Below the pieces are notes generated by a model. It searched no databases, was not told the DNA's origin, and saw only the letters and a program-made list of their open reading frames with translations. A DNA stretch of 64,000 nucleotides from Streptomyces cyaneus (lineage in GTDB: Bacteria > Actinomycetota > Actinomycetes > Streptomycetales > Streptomycetaceae): positions 1 to 64,000 of the forward strand of contig NZ_RQJW01000024.1 of the NCBI RefSeq assembly GCF_004028635.1, written 5' to 3'. Position 1 is the stretch's first letter; each line of letters starts with the position of its first letter. The position numbers and the translations under genes were made by a program. Shown piece after piece: positions 58,360 through 64,000 of the stretch.

Positions 58360-59631
58360 TCACTTGCTGAAGTCCGGGACCAGCTTGGCGATGGCGACTT
58401 CGGCGTTGCTCAGGCCCTTGTCCAGGGACTCCTTGCCCCCGGCGACCTTCAGCAGCTCGGTGTCCAGCGGGCCCCACAGGGAGCTGTACTCGGGCAGGGC
58501 CGGGCGCGGCTGGGCGGCGGACAGCACGGTCTGGTAGCCGGCGATGCCCGGGTCGGCCTTGACCTCGGCGGTGTAGGCGTCGTCGCGGGTCGGCAGCGTG
58601 TTGTTCTTCAGCGCGATGGTCTCCTGGGCCTTCGCCGAGGTCATGAAGTTCACGAACTTCAGCGCGGCCTTCTGGTGCGCCTCGTCGGAGCCGGCGTACA
58701 CGGAGAGGTTGTGGCCGCCGGTCGGGGCGCCCGCCTTGCCGGAGGAGCCGGCCGGGACGGTGGCGATGCCGAGGTTGGCCTTGTCCTTGAACGCCGAGCC
58801 CTTGTAGAAGTTGGTGATCTCCCAGGGGCCCTGCATGATCGCGGCGACCTTGCCGTTGACGAACGCCTCCTGGATGTGGGCGTAGGCGTCGGCGGTGGTG
58901 TCGGCCTTGTGCAGGCCCTTGCCGTCGAAGAGGCTCAGCCAGGTGCCGTAGCCCTTCTTGGCGGCGGCCGAGCTGACGGTGATCTTCTTGGCGTCGGCGT
59001 CGACGGTGTCGGTGCCCTCGCCGTAGAGGAACGTCTGGGCGTAGTAGGCCTGGGTGGAGCCCCAGTAGCCGTCGACGCCGGTCTTGTCCTTGATCGTGGC
59101 GGCGGCCTTCTTCAGGTCGTCCCAGGTCTTGGGGGCCTCGACGCCGGCCTTCTTGAACAGGTCCTTGTTGTAGACGAAGGCGAGGGTGTCCGTGGTGAAC
59201 GGGACGCCGTACGTCTTGCCCTCGTACTTGGCCTGCTCGACGAGGTTGGACTTGAACTTGGCCTGGTCGGCGAGGGCCTCGGTGCCGTCCAGCGGCGCGA
59301 AGAAGCCCTTCTTGGCGAAGGCGGGGGTCCAGCCGACCTCGGAGCGCAGCACGTCCGGGGCGCCCTTGGAGCCGGCGGCGGTGTCGAACTTGTTCTGCGC
59401 CTGGTCGAAGGGGACGTTGACGTACTTGACCTTGATGTCCTTGTTGGCGGCCTCGAACTCCTTGACCAGGGCCTGGTACGTCGGCGCTTCGTTGGTGGCG
59501 TTGGAGGTGTCCCACCAGGTGATGGTGACCGGCCCGCTCGAGTCGCTACCGCTGTCGTCCCCGCCGCCGCAGGCCGTCGCCGCGAGGGCGAGGGACGCCA
59601 CCAGCGCGGTGGCCGCTATGCCACGCCGCAT
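58360..59631 (-). CDS. malE: Maltose/maltodextrin-binding lipoprotein MalE
   Basis: The 423-residue substrate-binding protein has a lipoprotein signal (MRRGIAATALVASLALAATACGG, cysteine about 21) and the extracellular solute-binding fold: VTITWWDTSNATNEAPTYQA, VPFTTDTLAFVYNKDLFKKA, IMQGPWEITNFYKG and a C-terminal LYSSLWG-type region around ALPEYSSLWGPL. It delivers maltose and maltodextrins to MalFG. No ATP-binding subunit gene is in the operon, so energy must come from a shared ATPase such as MsiK encoded elsewhere. AAGGAG precedes the ATG. Confidence 0.95.
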   Translation of the reverse strand: MRRGIAATALVASLALAATACGGGDDSGSDSSGPVTITWWDTSNATNEAPTYQALVKEFEAANKDIKVKYVNVPFDQAQNKFDTAAGSKGAPDVLRSEVGWTPAFAKKGFFAPLDGTEALADQAKFKSNLVEQAKYEGKTYGVPFTTDTLAFVYNKDLFKKAGVEAPKTWDDLKKAAATIKDKTGVDGYWGSTQAYYAQTFLYGEGTDTVDADAKKITVSSAAAKKGYGTWLSLFDGKGLHKADTTADAYAHIQEAFVNGKVAAIMQGPWEITNFYKGSAFKDKANLGIATVPAGSSGKAGAPTGGHNLSVYAGSDEAHQKAALKFVNFMTSAKAQETIALKNNTLPTRDDAYTAEVKADPGIAGYQTVLSAAQPRPALPEYSSLWGPLDTELLKVAGGKESLDKGLSNAEVAIAKLVPDFSK

Positions 59632-60012
59632 GAGATCTCCTTGAGGGTGAAAGCCCGTGTGGTGCGAGGACGGCCCCGTCTGCCTGTCCTCGCTGTCTTG
59701 CCGACTGCGCCGTTGCGGCCGCCGGGCGACGTGAACGTAACAGCGCTGAAAGACTTACGAAAGACCTTGCAGAAAAAAAGTGCAAGACGTCTCCGAAGTT
59801 ATCCGCGTGTGACCTCTTGGCGACCGGGGTGAGACGCTTATTTACGCGGGTGGAGCACGGGCGGGGCCGGTTGTGCAAGACTCTGCAAGCTCTTGCCATC
59901 ACTTTCACGAGGGAGCGCGATGACGCAGCAACCCGGACCGGGCCGATCAACAGGTCGCCCAAGGCGTCCGATTGGTGTGCAAGGCGACAGGCGACCGGTA
60001 CAGTCCAGTTCC
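59632..60012. other. Divergent malE/malR control region
   Basis: The 380-base gap holds the malE promoter and operator repeats, an A-tract at 59772-59779, and the upstream region of malR. In-frame coding potential for malR extends back to 59893, so the right end may be translated if malR starts at 59920. Confidence 0.7.
59734..59896. promoter_or_regulatory. malR: MalR operator cluster between malE and malR
   Basis: A malE -10-like TACGTT lies at 59734-59739 (minus strand). GAAAG-AC-CTTGC (59759-59770) resembles the palindrome of the two amylase promoters and overlaps the -35 region. CTTGCA (59766-59771) and TGCAAG (59781-59786) are inverted repeats. On the malR side, TGCAAG recurs at 59874 and 59884, exactly 10 bases apart, followed by CTTGC at 59892. 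This fits repression of malE and autoregulation by MalR. Confidence 0.65.
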
Positions 60013-61047
60013 GTGACCACACGGCTTGCCGACATCGCTGCTCAGGCGGGGGTGAGCGAAGCGACCGTCAGCCGCGTTCTCAACGGCAAGCCGGGCGTCG
60101 CCGCCACCACCCGCCAGTCCGTGCTGGCCGCACTCGATGTGCTCGGCTATGAGCGCCCGGTGCGGTTGCGGCAACGCAGCGAGGGCCTGGTGGGCCTGAT
60201 CACCCCGGAGCTGGAGAACCCGATATTCCCGGCGCTGGCGCAGGTCATCGGCCAGGCACTGACCAGGCAGGGCTACACCCCCGTGCTGGCCACGCAGACG
60301 CCGGGCGGCTCGACCGAGGACGAGCTGACGGAGATGCTCGTCGACCGCGGGGTGGCCGGCATCATCTACGTCTCCGGGCTGCACGCGGACACCACCGCCG
60401 ACATGCAGCGCTACGAGCGTCTGCGCGCCCAGGGCGTTCCCTTCGTCCTGGTCGACGGCTTCTCCCCCAAGGTCCAGGCGCCCTTCATCTCCCCCGACGA
60501 CCGCGCCGCGATGAACCTGTCGGTCACGCACCTGGTCTCCCTGGGCCACACCCGCATCGGCCTCGCGCTCGGCCCCAAGCGCTTCGTTCCGGTCCAGCGC
60601 AAGATCGAGGGCTTCGTCCGCACGATGCACGAGCAGCTCAACCTGCCGGCGGACGTCATAGAGACCGAACTGATCCAGCACTCCCTGTACACCCTGGAGG
60701 GTGGCCAGGCCGCCGCCACCGCTCTCATCGACCGCGACTGCACCGCGGTCGTCTGCGCCAGCGACATGATGGCGCTCGGCGCGATACGGGCGGCCCGGCA
60801 ACGCGGCCTGGAGGTCCCGAAGGACATCTCGGTCGTCGGCTTCGACGACTCCCCGCTGATCGCCTTCACCGACCCGCCCCTGACCACGGTCCGCAAGCCG
60901 GTCCCGGCGATGGGCCAGGCCGCGGTGCGCACGCTCCTCGAAGAGATCGGCGGGACTCCGGCGCCCCACAGCGAGTTCGTGTTCATGCCGGAGCTGGTGG
61001 TGCGCGGTTCGACGGCTTCGGCCCCAGGGAACAGAAACCATCACTAA
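60013..61047 (+). CDS. malR: LacI-family maltose repressor MalR (Reg1-like)
   Basis: The 344-residue protein starts with the LacI helix-turn-helix TTRLADIAAQAGVSEATVSR followed by VLNGKPGVAATTRQSV and a periplasmic-binding-like effector domain (GLVGLITPELENPIFPALAQ, DRDCTAVVCASDMMALGAIR, SVVGFDDSPLIAFTDPPLTT). In Streptomyces MalR/Reg1 represses malEFG and amylase genes and is relieved by maltose or maltodextrins. I take the GTG at 60013 because it gives the usual family N-terminus; an ATG at 59920 with GAGGGAG close upstream would add 31 residues and cannot be excluded. Confidence 0.93.
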   Translation: MTTRLADIAAQAGVSEATVSRVLNGKPGVAATTRQSVLAALDVLGYERPVRLRQRSEGLVGLITPELENPIFPALAQVIGQALTRQGYTPVLATQTPGGSTEDELTEMLVDRGVAGIIYVSGLHADTTADMQRYERLRAQGVPFVLVDGFSPKVQAPFISPDDRAAMNLSVTHLVSLGHTRIGLALGPKRFVPVQRKIEGFVRTMHEQLNLPADVIETELIQHSLYTLEGGQAAATALIDRDCTAVVCASDMMALGAIRAARQRGLEVPKDISVVGFDDSPLIAFTDPPLTTVRKPVPAMGQAAVRTLLEEIGGTPAPHSEFVFMPELVVRGSTASAPGNRNHH

Positions 61048-61189
61048 GTCGTCCGTAGGGCGGAGAATCCCCGCATCCCGCCCTGCATCGGTAGGAGACC
61101 GGCGCGGTCCGCCCGCCGTAGAACGTGCATCCTGAACCCAACCGGAGGATGATCGGTCGGGGAAGTCTTTTCTGGCAGACTCTGTGCCC

Positions 61190-62137
61190 ATGGGTGACAC
61201 CACCGTGACGACACTGGAAGGCCGGGAAGCGGCCGTTCCGCACCCCGTCGCGGACGACGCGGACGAAACGGGGCGGGGCCCCCTGCGCCGAGTGCGCACC
61301 CCCCGCCGCCCCCGCCTCTGGTTCGAGGTCCTGCTGATCGCGGTGAGTTACTGGACGTACTCACTGATCCGCAACGCGGTACCGGAGCAGAAGGCCGAGG
61401 CGCTCAGCAACGCCGACTGGCTCTGGAAGCTGGAGCACCACCTCGGCATCGCCGTCGAGGAGTCGGTCAATCACGCCGTGAACTCGGTGACTTGGCTCAT
61501 CGTCGGCATGAACTACTACTACGCGACGCTGCACTTCATCGTCACCCTGGCCGTCCTGGTCTGGCTGTACCGCAGCCACCCCGGCCGCTATGCGGCGACC
61601 CGCCTGGTCCTCTTCGCCACCACGGGTGTGGCCCTGGTCGGTTACTACCTGTATCCGCTCGCTCCCCCACGGCTGATGACCAACGGCGGCTTCATCGACA
61701 CCGTGACGGTCCACGACACCTGGGGTTCGATGGCCTCGGGCGACCTGAAGAACATGTCGAACCAGTACGCCGCGATGCCGTCGATGCACATCGGCTGGTC
61801 CGTCTGGTCCGGCCTGACGATCTTCGCCCTGGCGAGGATCCCCTGGGTGCGACTCCTGGGCCTCCTCTATCCCGCGGCGACCCTGGTGGTGATCGTCGCG
61901 ACGGCCAACCACTTCTGGCTGGACGCGGTGGGCGGCATCCTCTGCCTGGCGTTCGGCTACACGGTGGCGTGGCTCTGGTACGGAGCGCTGCCGCACGCAC
62001 TGCCGAAACTGGTGCCACAGCCGCGTACAGCGAAAACGCGTACGGCGGAAACGCGTACAGCGGAAACGGGACGTGCCGGGGAGTGTCCGCCCGCAGCGGC
62101 GGCCATCACCACACAGCGCCGCGCCACAAAACCGTAG
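61190..62137 (+). CDS. PAP2-superfamily membrane phosphatase (inositol phosphorylceramide synthase-like)
   Basis: The 315-residue protein has about six membrane helices (first around WFEVLLIAVSYWTYSLIRNA) and the PAP2_3 motifs: PLAPPRLMTNGGFIDT, the phosphatase core YAAMPSMHIGWSVWSG and ATANHFWLDAVGGILCLAFG. These histidines form the phosphohydrolase/transferase centre. The closest named relatives act on lipid phosphates or transfer phosphoinositol; the substrate here is unknown. The C-terminus has a Thr/Glu/Arg repeat (RTAKTRTAETRTAETG). A GTG at 61184 is an alternative start. Confidence 0.85.
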   Translation: MGDTTVTTLEGREAAVPHPVADDADETGRGPLRRVRTPRRPRLWFEVLLIAVSYWTYSLIRNAVPEQKAEALSNADWLWKLEHHLGIAVEESVNHAVNSVTWLIVGMNYYYATLHFIVTLAVLVWLYRSHPGRYAATRLVLFATTGVALVGYYLYPLAPPRLMTNGGFIDTVTVHDTWGSMASGDLKNMSNQYAAMPSMHIGWSVWSGLTIFALARIPWVRLLGLLYPAATLVVIVATANHFWLDAVGGILCLAFGYTVAWLWYGALPHALPKLVPQPRTAKTRTAETRTAETGRAGECPPAAAAITTQRRATKP

Positions 62138-62185
62138 GCGCTACGCGCACCCCACCCACCGGACCGCTACCGGCCGCCGCAGGCA

Positions 62186-64000
62186 TCACGCCCCGTAGAA
62201 CAGCTCCTCCACCACGCTCCGCGCCCGACGCGCCGTGCGCCGGTAGGCGTCGAGCATGTCGCCGACGTGACCGGGCTCGGACCCCAGGTAGCGCCCCACC
62301 GCCGCCAGCTCGCGCGGGTCCGACGGGAAGGTGTCGCCGGCCCGCCCGCGCACCAGCATCACGGCGTTGCGGACCCGCGTCGCCAGCACCCACGCCTCGT
62401 CCAGGATCGCCGCCTCCTCGGCCGGGATGAGCCCGGCCGCACACGCCGCGGCGAGGGCCTCCCGCGTGCGCGTCGTCCGCAGGCCCGGCTCGGCCCAGCC
62501 GTGCTGGAGCTGGAGGAGCTGGACGGTCCACTCGACGTCGGAGAGCCCGCCGGGACCGAGCTTGGTGTGCAGCTTGGGGTCGGCGCCGCGCGGCATGCGC
62601 TCGGACTCCATGCGGGCCTTCAGCCGGCGGATCTCGCGCACGGCGTCCTCGCCGAGCCCCTCCGCGGGGTAGCGCAGGGGGTCGATCAGGTCGATGAAGC
62701 GGCGCCCCAGATCCTCGTCCCCGGCCACCGCCTCGGCCCTCAGCAGCGCCTGCGACTCCCAGACCAGGGACCAGCGGCGGTAGTACGCCTCGTACGAGTT
62801 CAGCGTGCGCACCAGCGGGCCCGACTTGCCCTCCGGCCGCAGGTCGGCGTCGATCAGCAGGGGCGGATCCGAGCTGGGGATCTGGAGCAGCCGGCGCATC
62901 TCCGCGACCACCCGGTTCGCGGCCTGCGCGGCCTCCTGCTCCTCCACGCCTTCCCGCGGCTCGTGCACGAACAGGACGTCCGCGTCACTGCCGTAGCCCA
63001 GTTCGTGCCCACCGAAGCGGCCCATGCCGATGATCGCGAAACGGGTGGGCAGAGTGTCGCCCCAGCCCTCGCGGACGACGGCCCGGAGCGTGCCCGCGAG
63101 CGTCGCCGCCGTCAGGTCCGACACCGCCGCGCCGACACGGTCGACGAGGGCGCCCTGATCGGCCTCGGCCGGCTTCGTCTCGGTGCCGTAGGAGTCGACG
63201 ATGTCGGCGGCGGCCGTACGGAACAGCTCGCGGCGCCGCACGCCGCGCGCCGCCGTCACCCCCTGTGCGGCACCCTCGGCGCGGCCCACCCCGGCGAGGA
63301 TCTCCTGCTCCAGGTGGCTGCGCGAGCGCGGCTCCAGATGACCGGTGCCGCCGTCGCCGTCGCCGAGCAGCGCCACCGCCTCCGGTGCCCGCATCAGCAG
63401 GTCGGGGGCGAGGCGGCCCGCCGACAGGACGCGGGCAAGGTTCTCGGCGGCGGCGCCCTCGTCCCGCAACAGCCGCAGATACCAAGGCGTCTTGCCGAGC
63501 GCGTCGGACACCTTGCGGAAGTTCAGCAGACCCGCGTCCGGGTCCGCCGAGTCCGCGAACCAGCCCAACAGGACCGGCAGCAGGGTGCGTTGGATCGCGG
63601 CCTTGCGGGTGACGCCGGAGGCCAGGGCCTCCAGGTGGCGCAACGCGGAGGCGGGATCGGCGTATCCGAGCGCGGTCATCCGTTCCTGCGCCGCCTCGGC
63701 GCTCAACCGTGCCTCGCCCGGGGCGAGTTGGGCGACCGCGTCGAGCAGCGGACGGTAGAAGAGCTTCTCGTGCAGTCGCCGTACGGCGCTCGCGTGCCGT
63801 TTCCATTCGCGGTTCAGCTCGGCGACCGGGTCGGCGCGCAGGCCGAGGGAGCGGCCGATGCGGCGCAGGTCGGCCTCGTCCTCGGGCACCAGGTGCGTGC
63901 GGCGCAGCCGGTAGAGCTGGATGCGGTGCTCCATGGAGCGCAGGAAGCGGTACGCGGCGTCGAGCTGTGCGGCGTCCGCGCGGCCGACGTAGCCGCCGGC
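62186..64000 (-). CDS. glnE: Glutamine synthetase adenylyltransferase/adenylyl-removing enzyme, C-terminal part
   Basis: The gene runs off the right edge; its last 604 codons are visible. The C-terminal nucleotidyltransferase domain is clear: FAIIGMGRFGGHELGYGSDA with DADVLFVHEP, LLIDADLRPEGKSGPLVRTL, YYRRWSLVWESQALLRAEAV and LHTKLGPGGLSDVEWTVQLL. GlnE attaches AMP to, and removes it from, Tyr397 of GlnA, which is encoded 40 kb to the left. The 5-prime end with the first adenylyl-removase motifs is outside the window. Confidence 0.95.
   Translation of the reverse strand, partial: AGGYVGRADAAQLDAAYRFLRSMEHRIQLYRLRRTHLVPEDEADLRRIGRSLGLRADPVAELNREWKRHASAVRRLHEKLFYRPLLDAVAQLAPGEARLSAEAAQERMTALGYADPASALRHLEALASGVTRKAAIQRTLLPVLLGWFADSADPDAGLLNFRKVSDALGKTPWYLRLLRDEGAAAENLARVLSAGRLAPDLLMRAPEAVALLGDGDGGTGHLEPRSRSHLEQEILAGVGRAEGAAQGVTAARGVRRRELFRTAAADIVDSYGTETKPAEADQGALVDRVGAAVSDLTAATLAGTLRAVVREGWGDTLPTRFAIIGMGRFGGHELGYGSDADVLFVHEPREGVEEQEAAQAANRVVAEMRRLLQIPSSDPPLLIDADLRPEGKSGPLVRTLNSYEAYYRRWSLVWESQALLRAEAVAGDEDLGRRFIDLIDPLRYPAEGLGEDAVREIRRLKARMESERMPRGADPKLHTKLGPGGLSDVEWTVQLLQLQHGWAEPGLRTTRTREALAAACAAGLIPAEEAAILDEAWVLATRVRNAVMLVRGRAGDTFPSDPRELAAVGRYLGSEPGHVGDMLDAYRRTARRARSVVEELFYGA

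Noticed and set aside
1..64000. tRNA or rRNA genes, insertion sequences, prophage and attachment sites, toxin-antitoxin pairs, defence systems, biosynthetic clusters
   Set aside because: I looked for each by sequence signature and protein content and saw none that could be supported.

Overview
The window is a piece of a Streptomyces chromosome. Base composition is very GC-rich with strongly GC-biased third codon positions, purine-rich ribosome binding sites precede many GTG and ATG starts, and the gene content is typical: a homodimeric pyruvate dehydrogenase E1, two glutamine synthetases plus GlnE, a LacI-type MalR beside malEFG-aglA, MarP-like and FemX-like envelope proteins, and a DUF1996 secreted protein. 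The gene order matches what I remember of the core region of S. coelicolor around sucB, lipB, glnA, glnII and malE, but I could not run a search. I saw no rRNA, tRNA, CRISPR, prophage, insertion sequence, defence island or biosynthetic cluster.

Layout. 1-6.8 kb: end of sucB, a GntR regulator, the wreck of a P-type ATPase gene with two small intact neighbours, then aceE. 6.8-18.6 kb: a WYL regulator, a DUF4240 protein, a FemX-like protein, a repeat-rich peptidoglycan amidase divergent from a MarP-like protease, a GNAT acetyltransferase, an SDR enzyme, an FAD oxidoreductase with a late TTA codon, and an NsdA-like regulator. 18.8-24.2 kb: lipB-lipA (lipoate supply for the dehydrogenases whose subunits open the window), two small conserved genes, an RDD membrane protein, and glnA under a clear GlnR double box. 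24.2-31 kb: HtpX-PspAB, an unusual hydrolase-kinase fusion, a winged-helix protein and an ArsC-like protein. 31-39.5 kb: two secreted proteins with low-complexity linkers flank glnII, a winged-helix regulator, an SDR enzyme and a two-component pair. 39-47 kb: a lipoprotein, a TPR protein, a large membrane protein with a sigma-like N-terminus, a diiron-type protein overlapping a flavin/[2Fe-2S] reductase, TetR, a tautomerase, and a receiver-PP2C phosphatase. 47-61 kb: the alpha-glucan region (1804-residue amylopullulanase, alpha-amylase, alpha-glucosidase AglA, maltose ABC transporter MalEFG, divergent MalR). 61-64 kb: a PAP2 lipid phosphatase and the 3-prime part of glnE.

How it fits together. 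Secreted amylopullulanase and amylase cut starch and pullulan; MalEFG imports the maltodextrins (no ATPase gene is present, so a shared ATPase such as MsiK must come from elsewhere); AglA hydrolyses them; MalR is the likely repressor. The pulA and aml promoters share core elements and an upstream GAAAG-N2-CTTTC palindrome in identical spacing, and malE has a close variant. Nitrogen assimilation is represented by glnA, glnII and glnE within about 40 kb.

Most worth a second look: an interspersed Streptomyces repeat present three times, once as an in-frame insert inside the PP2C phosphatase; a second palindromic repeat read in frame inside the hydrolase-kinase fusion; the amidase N-terminal extension built of about 30 hexapeptides plus 36-residue and 12-residue repeats; the sigma-like membrane protein; and the diiron-protein/reductase pair. 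I did not find anything I would call a wholly new system.
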